A stretch of DNA of 64,000 nt, from contig JAQTYQ010000006.1 of NCBI GenBank assembly GCA_028688225.1, positions 62,001-126,000 on the forward strand, written 5' to 3'. A program made the translations under genes and the position numbers. The notes beneath the pieces were generated by a model that was not told the origin of the DNA, ran no database searches, and saw only the letters and a program-made list of their open reading frames with translations. The stretch comes from Opitutaceae bacterium. GTDB lineage: Bacteria > Verrucomicrobiota > Verrucomicrobiia > Opitutales > Opitutaceae. Shown here piece by piece: positions 1-7,537 of the stretch (positions are counted from its first letter, which is position 1; each line of letters opens with the position of its first letter).

Positions 1-546
1 CAGCCGCCGCCAGCAGGCCTCGTATTGCTTGGCCGACATCCGGTCCTTGACGATGATCGCCTGGTCGCAGTCCTTCTCGACCGCCTGCAGCACCTCCGTC
101 ACCAGGTCGAGCTGCATCTGGCCGCCTGGATCGTCCGTAGGCGGCGCGGCGGGCAGCCGGTAAAGCTCGGTCGGCTTCTTGCCGTGCAGCGCCCGGCACG
201 AGCGCAGCGCCTCGATATCGCGCTCCGTCGATGACGCCGACAGGCCGGCGTTCTCCGCCGCCCGCATATAGTTTTGGGCTGACCGCTCGCTGATCTTCAA
301 ATCCGCAACGGTTGCGGATTTGGCCAGGAAGTCCCCGAAGTAGCCGTGCCCGACGCGCTCTTTCGCTTGCAGGAAGAGCACGCCGGCACGGACGATGATG
401 TAGATCAGCTCATCATGGAAACGGGCGGTCTTGGTGCCGATCTCGCCGATCACCTCGGCAATGCCCGTGCCAAGCTCGATCAGCTCCGGCGTGTCAAATG
501 CCGGCACGATCTCGACCTGGGTGGAAGGTTTTTTGGGTCTGCTCAT
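1..546 (-). CDS. DUF3102-like phage protein, 3' end outside window
   Basis: Manual reverse translation is open from ATG at 546 to the window edge: MSRPKKPSTQVEIVPAFDTPEL...FHDELIYIIVRAGVLFLQAKERVGHGYFGDFLAKSATVADLKISERSAQNYMRAAENAG. Not in the ORF track because no stop lies in the window. Confidence 0.6.
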   Translation of the reverse strand, partial: MSRPKKPSTQVEIVPAFDTPELIELGTGIAEVIGEIGTKTARFHDELIYIIVRAGVLFLQAKERVGHGYFGDFLAKSATVADLKISERSAQNYMRAAENAGLSASSTERDIEALRSCRALHGKKPTELYRLPAAPPTDDPGGQMQLDLVTEVLQAVEKDCDQAIIVKDRMSAKQYEACWRRL

Positions 547-764
547 GAAAGAGGAATCCCGCCCGGCCCGAAGGCCGTGGTTGCCTCGGCGCGCATGGCC
601 GAGTCGGCTTCCTGTCGCCGGATCAACTCGACCTGTTTGACGGCCGTCGCCTTCAGGGCTTCGAGTGCACCACCGGTGCACTTGATCCGTTCGTCCTGGA
701 TGACGGACAGCGCGGAGCGGGTTGAAGCTGAATGGTTGCCCTTCATTGGAACAGCTCCCTCCAC
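543..764 (-). CDS. small hypothetical phage protein
   Basis: ORF with 4-nt ATGA overlap with the downstream gene. Confidence 0.5.
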   Translation of the reverse strand: MEGAVPMKGNHSASTRSALSVIQDERIKCTGGALEALKATAVKQVELIRRQEADSAMRAEATTAFGPGGIPLS

Positions 765-979
765 AACTGAACGTTGCTGCGGCAGGGGTCGTATTCTCGC
801 CAGACACGGCGGTAAAAACCGATTTGCGAGCGGCTGAGGCCGGTGAGGCGGGCCTGATGCGCAATGGTTCGGCGCCTGGCTGAGTTGATCGTGATCGCCA
901 GTTGCAGTTGCTGCTGGGCTCGAAGTGCGCGTCGCTGTTGGGCGTGCCGCCGCCTGATTGCTTGGAGGCGTCTCTTCAT
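743..979 (-). CDS. small hypothetical phage protein (MKRRLQAIRRRHAQQ..., basic, HTH-like)
   Basis: ATG at 979 overlaps the stop of the upstream ORF (ATGA). Confidence 0.5.
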   Translation of the reverse strand: MKRRLQAIRRRHAQQRRALRAQQQLQLAITINSARRRTIAHQARLTGLSRSQIGFYRRVWREYDPCRSNVQLWRELFQ

Positions 980-1272
980 GAGATATTCCCGCCCGGCCCG
1001 GAGGCCGTGGTTGCGTGGCCGGAGGCGCGTCCTGTCTCGGGCGCCGCCATTTGCCCAGGCGGCGCCAGGGCGCGCATGGCGTTGCGGATGCCGCATGTCT
1101 CTGCGGCGGGGGCCGGCGTGACAGCCGGGCGGGAAAGCCTGTCCTCCGAAGCCTTGACGAAGGAGGAAGAGATCGCGGAAGACGGGATAGATCGGCCCAT
1201 GGCGAGGAACCGGTCGAGGCAGCCGGTCTCCTCGGCGATCAGCTCATAGATAACCTGGGCTTCGCGGCTCAT
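976..1272 (-). CDS. hypothetical phage protein
   Basis: 4-nt overlaps at both ends with the same-strand ORFs; contains an SSFVKASEDR repeat-derived segment. Confidence 0.45.
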   Translation of the reverse strand: MSREAQVIYELIAEETGCLDRFLAMGRSIPSSAISSSFVKASEDRLSRPAVTPAPAAETCGIRNAMRALAPPGQMAAPETGRASGHATTASGPGGNIS

Positions 1273-1664
1273 CGGCGGTCCCTCCGCTGCTGCTCGACAT
1301 AGGCCGCATCGGCGATCTGCTGCAGTTCCTCGCGGTCAAACTCCCGCAGGCAGGAGCAGAAGGTCTGCAACTTGGCCTCGGCGGTGTAGCGCGCGCTGCG
1401 CACCAGGAGCGCCCCCAGAAAGGCGCGGGTAATGCGCTTCGTCAGCCGCTCGCCCCGGCCGGCGTTAAATTCATGGCCGCTCACCTGACCCTGGTCCCAC
1501 AGCTTCTCGATAAAGCTGTCGCTCAGGTGCAGCAGTCCGGCCGCGGCCTTGAGGCTCCAAAACTGCCGCTCACCAAGCAGCCAGTCGAATTGCAACTGGC
1601 CTCTGACTTCCCTGTCCGCCGAAGCCTTGGCGAAGGAGGATGGCCTCTGGAGCGTGGCGGGCAT
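1269..1664 (-). CDS. putative HTH DNA-binding phage protein
   Basis: LKAAAGLLHLSDSFIEKLWDQGQVSGHEF resembles an HTH; first gene of a leftward operon; contains SSFAKASADR repeat. Confidence 0.5.
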   Translation of the reverse strand: MPATLQRPSSFAKASADREVRGQLQFDWLLGERQFWSLKAAAGLLHLSDSFIEKLWDQGQVSGHEFNAGRGERLTKRITRAFLGALLVRSARYTAEAKLQTFCSCLREFDREELQQIADAAYVEQQRRDRR

Positions 1665-1728
1665 AGTCAGGCTTTCCGCTTGTCGATTGGCGATTGCCGA
1701 GAGCAGGTCGTTGACGCAAACTTCGGAG

Positions 1729-2208
1729 ATGGATGCCCCTCAACGTTGGGACGCGATCGGCTGGCGCTTACAGGCTTGGCTTGTGGATCTGCTTCAGCGC
1801 GACGGAGAGAAGCACGCGATTGCCGCCGCCGAGAATACTTGGGAGTCGATGACGCTCTTTCTTTTTCCCGACGAACAGGCTTCGCGGGAGGAAGTAGACC
1901 AGCTAGTGCGCGATGCAGTGCGGCTTGGCCGCCTGCCACCAACGATTTCTCCCAGGGCGCGTTATTATTTAGGGTACCGCATCCAGTGCGCTCTTGATTT
2001 TGAAGGGATGCTTTTCCCTCCGCTGTCGAAAGGTTCTCCGTTTGGCGAATTGCGCCGGGCGTGGAGCGATGGCCAGTTGATCGAGTGGTTGTTGATCGAT
2101 CTCTGGGCGCGCCGGCATGATCACTGGTTGAAACTGAACGCGATTGGCGTTCTAGGACCATTCGCGTTTTACGGCGTCGGACCAACCGATCCCAGCCAGC
2201 CTCGATAG
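1729..2208 (+). CDS. hypothetical phage protein
   Basis: ATG at 1729; balanced composition (MDAPQRWDAIGWRLQAWLVDLLQRDGEKHAIAAAENTWESM...), unlike the R/S-rich opposite frame. Confidence 0.4.
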   Translation: MDAPQRWDAIGWRLQAWLVDLLQRDGEKHAIAAAENTWESMTLFLFPDEQASREEVDQLVRDAVRLGRLPPTISPRARYYLGYRIQCALDFEGMLFPPLSKGSPFGELRRAWSDGQLIEWLLIDLWARRHDHWLKLNAIGVLGPFAFYGVGPTDPSQPR

Positions 2209-2226
2209 TTGGTTTGAGGAACATGC

Positions 2227-2391
2227 TCATAGCGGCCTCCCTTTCCGCGCCGGCTCCGCGCCGGCGCATTGCCACAGCAGACGCTGGCGCAGGAACTCCA
2301 GCGCTTCCTGCAGCTCGCCCAGCAGCCGTACATCGTGCCGCTGTTCGGCCGCGCGGATCCGTGCCTCCAATCTGGCCAGGGCACGATTCAT
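2227..2391 (-). CDS. small hypothetical protein MNRALARLEARIRAAEQ...
   Basis: Short ORF read manually; its N-terminus is duplicated at 2969. Confidence 0.25.
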   Translation of the reverse strand: MNRALARLEARIRAAEQRHDVRLLGELQEALEFLRQRLLWQCAGAEPARKGRPL

Positions 2392-2435
2392 CGACCTTGC
2401 TCCTTTCGCCCAGCCCGCGCAGGCTGCATCGCCCC

Positions 2436-2894
2436 ATGACCGGCATGGAGAGTGGCATCACCCTCGGAGTCGCACTGCTCGGCGCAGCGCTTGGTATTCT
2501 GAATTACTGGCGCTCCGTTACCCGCGACCGCATCTGCCTGCGCGTCGCGGCGCGCTGGTACGTCGACCGTGAGCGCGTGTGCAGCGGCATCGCGATCGAG
2601 GTGATCAATCTGGGCTTCTTTCCGGTTACGCTGGCCGAGGTCGGCTTTCTCGCCCCTGGCCGGGTGCGCCTGCCGCCGGCGTTCGGCCTGGACCAGAGCA
2701 GCCTGCCACAACGCCTGGAACCGCGGGCAGCTTTCACTGCACTCCTGCCGGCAGGAGCTCAGTATAATGAAGCGGTGGGAAGGGTGGTCGATGCCTATGC
2801 CCTCACCGCCTGCGGATTGCGCTTCACCGCCGGCCGCCGGCAGGTCCGCGAATGCCTCCAGGCGGCTCGGGCAGCCGAACATCCCCCGGCGTAG
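2436..2894 (+). CDS. hypothetical membrane-anchored protein
   Basis: N-terminal hydrophobic segment ITLGVALLGAALGIL followed by a plausible globular domain. Confidence 0.4.
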   Translation: MTGMESGITLGVALLGAALGILNYWRSVTRDRICLRVAARWYVDRERVCSGIAIEVINLGFFPVTLAEVGFLAPGRVRLPPAFGLDQSSLPQRLEPRAAFTALLPAGAQYNEAVGRVVDAYALTACGLRFTAGRRQVRECLQAARAAEHPPA

Positions 2895-2965
2895 GGCGTA
2901 CAGGCCTCGCAGGGCGGCGTGCTCCGCCGCGCGGATCCGTGCCTCGAGTCTGGCCAAGGCGGTGT

Positions 2966-3145
2966 TCATGCGGCCCGGCCTCCCTGTTTGCGGACCCATT
3001 CAGCATACCGGGCGCGCAGGTTGGCCTTGTCTGGATAGTGCCCTTTTAGGGTGCGCCATAGTGTAATGCGGTGAACTTTGAGCGCCTTCGCCGCCATCAC
3101 GATGCCAGGAAACGCCGTGACTTTCTGCCTAGAAGTTGGCAACAT
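2966..3145 (-). CDS. small HTH-like phage protein (59 aa)
   Basis: Read manually: MLPTSRQKVTAFPGIVMAAKALKVHRITLWRTLKGHYPDKANLRARYAEWVRKQGGRAA; stop overlaps the next ATG (ATGA). Below the ORF-track length cut-off. Confidence 0.45.
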   Translation of the reverse strand: MLPTSRQKVTAFPGIVMAAKALKVHRITLWRTLKGHYPDKANLRARYAEWVRKQGGRAA

Positions 3146-3146
3146 G

Positions 3147-3213
3147 CTGCGATTTGTCTTCGAAAATCGCAGTAGGGCAAGCTAAAAATCGCAGTGCTGT
3201 TGATTTTTCGCAG
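3147..3213. promoter_or_regulatory. candidate operator cluster (CTGCGATTT / AAATCGCAG repeats) in a divergent region
   Basis: CTGCGATTT 3147-3155 inverted against AAATCGCAG 3164-3172; a further AAATCGCAG at 3186-3194; related TTTTTCGCAG at 3204-3213. Confidence 0.5.
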
Positions 3214-3243
3214 CGCACTGATGCCATTGCGCTAGCATTAGAG

Positions 3244-3684
3244 ATGCCCTTGCGTGCCTTACCTATGAAAATAGGGGTCTCTGACCGCATGTTTTGGGGC
3301 TATCGATCAGGTAAATATCCAGTGAAGAAAAAGGGATGGGAAAAGCTGCGCAACTGCGAAATAGCAGTCGGTTTAGCAGCACCAGATCCCGAGATTAAAG
3401 CGATACCCAACACCGCCGCACAGCCGGCGACGGCAAATGCCGCCATCGCCATGCGCGATGTAATCCAGAAGACATTGGGCGATTTATTGAAACGGTCGGG
3501 CGACGACCTCCATCAACTGAGTTTAATCCTCGCCCGGCTCACTCAGCCGACGCAATCAAGCCTATCCACAATGTCGGAGGAAGACCGCCGTTGGGCGGAG
3601 CGTAAATATGCCGAACTCAAGGCTCGGGCGGCTGCGGAAGCTGGGGCTGCTCAATTGTCCAAGGAACGGCGACAAGCTTCTTAG
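3244..3684 (+). CDS. putative phage regulator (HTH-like N-terminus)
   Basis: IGVSDRMFWGYRSGKYPVKKKGWEKL resembles an HTH; lies beside the operator repeats. Start could be 3136. Confidence 0.45.
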   Translation: MPLRALPMKIGVSDRMFWGYRSGKYPVKKKGWEKLRNCEIAVGLAAPDPEIKAIPNTAAQPATANAAIAMRDVIQKTLGDLLKRSGDDLHQLSLILARLTQPTQSSLSTMSEEDRRWAERKYAELKARAAAEAGAAQLSKERRQAS

Positions 3685-3856
3685 CCTCGGCTGCGACAAA
3701 TTCATTCATGCGACTGAATTCTGCCAGCTTTATATGCAAAAGCGCGTTTTCCCATCGGAGGCGCGCGTTTTCGGCTTCCACGCCCCGCAGTCGGGCTAGT
3801 TCGCGCCACACTTCATGCGGCGGCATTTCCGCGGTGGATTGGCGTGACGAGGGCAT
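3617..3856 (-). CDS. small coiled-coil-like hypothetical protein
   Basis: Heptad-like VWRELARLRGVEAENARLRWENALLHIKL. Confidence 0.35.
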   Translation of the reverse strand: MPSSRQSTAEMPPHEVWRELARLRGVEAENARLRWENALLHIKLAEFSRMNEFVAAEAKKLVAVPWTIEQPQLPQPPEP

Positions 3857-3974
3857 GACTCAATGATAGCAGCCTGACAGGACCCCGGTATAATTTCACG
3901 AAAAGGAATTGAACAATCCCTTTTCCAGGCCAAGGCTTGCTGCGTTTGTCCAACCCCGGCGCTGATCTCACCCC

Positions 3975-4271
3975 ATGTCATTCATCAGCTCGAAAACCAT
4001 CCGCGAGGCTGATCAATCGGCCGCGGCCAGGAAGGAGGTGCCCATCCTGGTCGGCATCTACCTGTTCGGCGGCGCGCTCAGCGCCCTGGGCGGCGTCACG
4101 GGAATCGTCTTCGGCGTGGGGCGATTGGATTCCATGATGATCCTCGGCGGCATTGGTGGACTCGGGTTTAGCTTCCTTCTTTTCGGCCTGGCCGAATTCT
4201 TCGCCCAGATTGCCCGCATCGCGACTGCCACCGAGGAAACCGCCCGCCTGCTCCGCCAACTCAAGCCATGA
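3975..4271 (+). CDS. small phage membrane protein
   Basis: Two hydrophobic segments (ILVGIYLFGGALSALGGVTGIVFGV; MMILGGIGGLGFSFLLFGLAEFFA). Confidence 0.55.
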   Translation: MSFISSKTIREADQSAAARKEVPILVGIYLFGGALSALGGVTGIVFGVGRLDSMMILGGIGGLGFSFLLFGLAEFFAQIARIATATEETARLLRQLKP

Positions 4272-4972
4272 AAACCCTGAAAATCACCCTGCTCGCCCTG
4301 GCCTGCGCGCTCATCGCCGCTACCGGCGCGCTGCACCGGTATCTCTATCTGCAGGTCCGGGTGCTGCAGTCAGACCTCGCGGCCGAGCGCACATGCGCTG
4401 AAAATTTTTGCCGCATCACCGAGCAGCTACTGGCGGACTCACAGGCCACTCGGGAGAAAACAGAAAAGCTCATGGCCGAGCAAAATGAACACTACAACAA
4501 GCTCGCAAAGCTGGCGCGGGAAATGGCCGCAGAGCTTGGCCAGCGCGACCGGCTCGCCGCTCAAAAAGCTGAGGATGATAGAATCGCATCCGCCGCCTAT
4601 GTCACGCGTGGCAATTATCAGCCGGCTGATTCGCGCCCCGCCCCGGCGCCGCGCTATTCTCCTGCGCCTGCGCTCCCGGCCGGCCCCTCGATGGACGCCA
4701 TCCGTGCGGCCGCCGAACGCCGCGCCGACACTTATTTCCGCTACGACTACCGGCCGGGTTCCTCGGCCACGCTCTCCATCGATGTGCGGATCGACCTCGA
4801 GGAGCCCGAGCCCATGCCGGGCTGGCCGGGCCAGTATCACGTGCGCGGCATCGGCCGCCTGTCATTCTTCGACAGCAAGGGAATCTCCTTTGGCAACGCC
4901 ACTGAGAAATTCGAGGTCACGGTGATCACCGCCGGCGGCGCGCTGCGCACCGAGCATTTCACGCTCAAATAG
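4268..4972 (+). CDS. hypothetical phage protein with N-terminal TM and coiled coil
   Basis: 4-nt overlap with previous ORF; N-terminal TM segment. Confidence 0.55.
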   Translation: MKTLKITLLALACALIAATGALHRYLYLQVRVLQSDLAAERTCAENFCRITEQLLADSQATREKTEKLMAEQNEHYNKLAKLAREMAAELGQRDRLAAQKAEDDRIASAAYVTRGNYQPADSRPAPAPRYSPAPALPAGPSMDAIRAAAERRADTYFRYDYRPGSSATLSIDVRIDLEEPEPMPGWPGQYHVRGIGRLSFFDSKGISFGNATEKFEVTVITAGGALRTEHFTLK

Positions 4973-5047
4973 AGCCCCGGCCGGCGGCCGGAGCCTTTAT
5001 TTTTCGGGCGCAGACCGAAAAATAGTCGTCACCGTTCCCACCTTGCC

Positions 5048-5077
5048 CACGCAAGGCTAACGGCCTTGCGTGTTTTT
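5048..5077 (+). terminator. intrinsic terminator
   Basis: CACGCAAGGC-TAACG-GCCTTGCGTG, perfect 10-bp stem followed by TTTTT. Confidence 0.85.
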
Positions 5078-5093
5078 GTGCACACTGGGCGGC

Positions 5094-5312
5094 GTGATCC
5101 GCCCCACCGCCCACCTTTTCGGATTTTGCCCGCCGCAGGTCAAGCCCGACGGGCATCTCATCCTGCCGGCGCGGAAGCAGGATGGCGAGATCATCGGCCT
5201 GTGCGCGCGGCGCGATCTCTGGCGCAAGGCCGCGCTCGAAATCATGGTCGCCACCGCGCCGCCAGAGGATCCCGCCTCGCCCGTCCTGAAGCCCTCGGGC
5301 CATCTGCTTTAG
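5094..5312 (+). CDS. small hypothetical phage protein (GTG start)
   Basis: Reads VIRPTAHLFGFCPPQVKPDGHLILPARKQDGEIIGLC; GTG lies just after the terminator. Confidence 0.45.
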   Translation: MIRPTAHLFGFCPPQVKPDGHLILPARKQDGEIIGLCARRDLWRKAALEIMVATAPPEDPASPVLKPSGHLL

Positions 5313-5325
5313 CCAGCTACTCCCT

Positions 5326-5383
5326 ACTTTCACTTTCACCCCTCACTTTCACTCTCACTCTCACCTTCACCCTCACTCTCACC
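5326..5383 (+). repeat. pyrimidine-rich CACTYT hexamer tract directly upstream of an ATG
   Basis: ACTTTCACTTTCACCCCTCACTTTCACTCTCACTCTCACCTTCACCCTCACTCTCACC-ATG. Confidence 0.8.
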
Positions 5384-5773
5384 ATGAAGACCATGCTCCG
5401 CCTCCTCTCTCTCGCGGCCATCGCGGCCGTTGTCTGCGCGCTCCCGGTGGCCTTGCTTGCCCAGGCTGCCGACCCCAGCGCGATCGTCTCGACCGATACC
5501 GCGGCCGGCATCGCCACGCCGTTCGTGGTGGCGCTGGCGCTCAAATATCCGGTCATCATCACGATCCTCGCCGCGGTCGGCACGCTTCGGTTTTTTTTCA
5601 AACCGGTCGTCTCGCTCATCGAGGCCTACGTGCAGTCGACGCCATCGCCCGCTGATGATGAAGCCATCGCCAAGGTCGAGGCTTCGGCACCCTGGAAGTG
5701 GTTCTGCTGGGCGCTCGACTTCTTTTGCTCGATCAAGGTCGGCCCGCAATTCACCGCCAAACCTCAGGCCTGA
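5384..5773 (+). CDS. putative holin-like membrane protein
   Basis: Signal-like N-terminus plus second TM (YPVIITILAAVGTLRFFF). Confidence 0.45.
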   Translation: MKTMLRLLSLAAIAAVVCALPVALLAQAADPSAIVSTDTAAGIATPFVVALALKYPVIITILAAVGTLRFFFKPVVSLIEAYVQSTPSPADDEAIAKVEASAPWKWFCWALDFFCSIKVGPQFTAKPQA

Positions 5774-5805
5774 TTTTAGTACCAACCCATCGAACGCATC
5801 CACGG

Positions 5806-5976
5806 ATGGCTGCCCTGCTCGCATTCCTGTTGGCGCTGATGCGATCGCTGCCCGCGCTCGAACGCCTGGTCCGCCAGGCCATCGCCGCGCGGGACCAGGA
5901 GCGCGAGCAGGCAGCCGCGGCGCGGCTCGCCGCCAAGGATGCCGCGGTCGACGCCGCGATCGACTCAACACCATGA
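5806..5976 (+). CDS. small hypothetical phage protein
   Basis: Short ORF overlapping the next start codon by 4 nt. Confidence 0.35.
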   Translation: MAALLAFLLALMRSLPALERLVRQAIAARDQEREQAAAARLAAKDAAVDAAIDSTP

Positions 5977-6203
5977 GAGCCCCGTCCTCCCTGCTCCATA
6001 CCCCCTTGCGCCTTGGCGTCTGCGCCTTGCTCCTTGCTCCATGCGCCTTGCTCCTGACGGCCTGTACGACCGTCCGTCTCGACCACGCCCGGCGCCTCAT
6101 GGAGCGCCCCGATTTTGCCGCCGCCCGCGCCGCCGCGCCCGAGTGGTGCCGCGATGCGCTCAAGACGATCAACCAGCTCGAATACCAGCTCGAAGCAAAA
6201 TGA
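5973..6203 (+). CDS. small lipoprotein, possible Rz1-like spanin subunit
   Basis: Lipobox-like LLLTAC after a hydrophobic leader; lies among small membrane proteins. Confidence 0.45.
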   Translation: MRAPSSLLHTPLRLGVCALLLAPCALLLTACTTVRLDHARRLMERPDFAAARAAAPEWCRDALKTINQLEYQLEAK

Positions 6204-6586
6204 CATCCTCCAGCTTCACTCCCGGAGAACTCGCCGCCTTCCTCGGCATCCTGGCTTTCCTCCTTGGCATCGCCCTGGCGCTCAAACGGCTGTTGCAACG
6301 CGAGCCGCCGCTGCACCGCGAATTCGCGACGGTCGAGAGCGTCCAGAAACTTGACGGCGATCTCAGCCGGATCCGCGGCGAGGTGCATGCCGGGTTCAAG
6401 GACCTGCGCGAGGAGCGCAGCCGTTCGACCGGCAACCTGCATGAGAAGATCGAGGAGTTCGACCGGAAGAACGAGACGCGCATCGCCGAGCTGCGCTGTG
6501 AACTCAAGGACGACATCCGCGGCGTACATGATCGGGTGAACGAGGTGCTGCATGCGGTCGGCCGTCTGGAGGGAAGGCACGAATGA
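6200..6586 (+). CDS. membrane-anchored coiled-coil phage protein
   Basis: N-terminal TM plus long charged helix; 4-nt overlap with neighbours. Confidence 0.55.
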   Translation: MTSSSFTPGELAAFLGILAFLLGIALALKRLLQREPPLHREFATVESVQKLDGDLSRIRGEVHAGFKDLREERSRSTGNLHEKIEEFDRKNETRIAELRCELKDDIRGVHDRVNEVLHAVGRLEGRHE

Positions 6587-6843
6587 GGACTCACCGCCAG
6601 CACCGCCTCGACCGCGTCATCGCCCGCGAACTGTTCAATTGTGGCTCCTACCTGGTGCCGGAATCGACGCTGATCGATGCCATTATGGTGCTCGGTCTGG
6701 TGCCGCGCCCGACACAGGCCGAGATCGAGGAATCGATCCGCCACCATGAGACCGAGGGCCGGCTCACCGGCGTGACGAGCGATACCGGCACGAAATGGAA
6801 ACTCAGCGATGCCGGCCGCGCCTGGTGGCACGAAAATCAATGA
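6583..6843 (+). CDS. hypothetical phage protein, winged-helix-like
   Basis: MRTHRQHRLDRVIARELFNCGSYLVPESTLIDAI...; overlapping operon position. Confidence 0.5.
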   Translation: MRTHRQHRLDRVIARELFNCGSYLVPESTLIDAIMVLGLVPRPTQAEIEESIRHHETEGRLTGVTSDTGTKWKLSDAGRAWWHENQ

Positions 6844-6886
6844 TCACTTTTTCACCCGAAATTTGCGCGGTGATGAATTCGGCGCC

Positions 6887-6914
6887 CCGGCAGCCGGCTC
6901 GATCCGGCTGCCGG
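6887..6914. terminator. strong hairpin, probable terminator
   Basis: CCGGCAGCCGG-CTCGAT-CCGGCTGCCGG, perfect 11-bp stem in the intergenic gap; weak U-tract. Confidence 0.6.
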
Positions 6915-6980
6915 TCATTTCTCCCGGTGCATAGCACCTGGGGTTTTGGGGTTACGAAAACCAACACGGCATGTGATGCG

Positions 6981-7010
6981 CCCGGCGGGGTTAGGGGTAG
7001 CCCCGCCGGG
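6981..7010. promoter_or_regulatory. perfect 10-bp-stem hairpin upstream of the morphogenesis operon
   Basis: CCCGGCGGGG-TTAGGGGTAG-CCCCGCCGGG, followed by SD-like CCGGAGG and ATG 7028. Confidence 0.55.
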
Positions 7011-7027
7011 TTCTCCGGAGGCCAGGC

Positions 7028-7537
7028 ATGAGCAAGCGGCGCGGAGATTCAAAGCTGTGGACTTTGCCGGCGCCGGTGCAGACGGAGCTCTATGCCCTGT
7101 GCAGCGGCGAGGGCGGTTATGCCGCCGGCCGGGAATGGCTGCAGCGGCAGCATGGGCTCTTGGTTCGCTCGGATGGCACCTTCTCGCGCTGGTGGGCGGC
7201 CTATCCCTTTTCGCTGCCGGCGGCCACGGATTTCGCGCAAACCTTTGAGCGCGAGCTGACGAAGCTGCCGGAGATGGAAGGCCAGGCAGACAAAATTTCC
7301 CGGCTGGGCCAGGTCGGCTTCGAGATGATGGCCTTGCGCAACCAAAATCTCGAAGGCTATGCGATGCTCAAAAAACTCCGCCTCAAGGAGGCCGAGCAAA
7401 AACTCGTCGAACGGCGGGTCGCTATTCTGGAAAAGAAAGCCGCCCAGGCGGATGCGGCGAAACAGGTGACTGACGAGCCCGATCTGACTCCGGAAGAACG
7501 CCTGCAACGGTACCGGCAAATATTCGGCGGAGGATGA
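7028..7537 (+). CDS. Mu gp27-like (DUF3486) small terminase subunit
   Basis: Length, position immediately 5' of the large terminase, and composition typical of Mu gp27-like proteins. Confidence 0.65.
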   Translation: MSKRRGDSKLWTLPAPVQTELYALCSGEGGYAAGREWLQRQHGLLVRSDGTFSRWWAAYPFSLPAATDFAQTFERELTKLPEMEGQADKISRLGQVGFEMMALRNQNLEGYAMLKKLRLKEAEQKLVERRVAILEKKAAQADAAKQVTDEPDLTPEERLQRYRQIFGGG

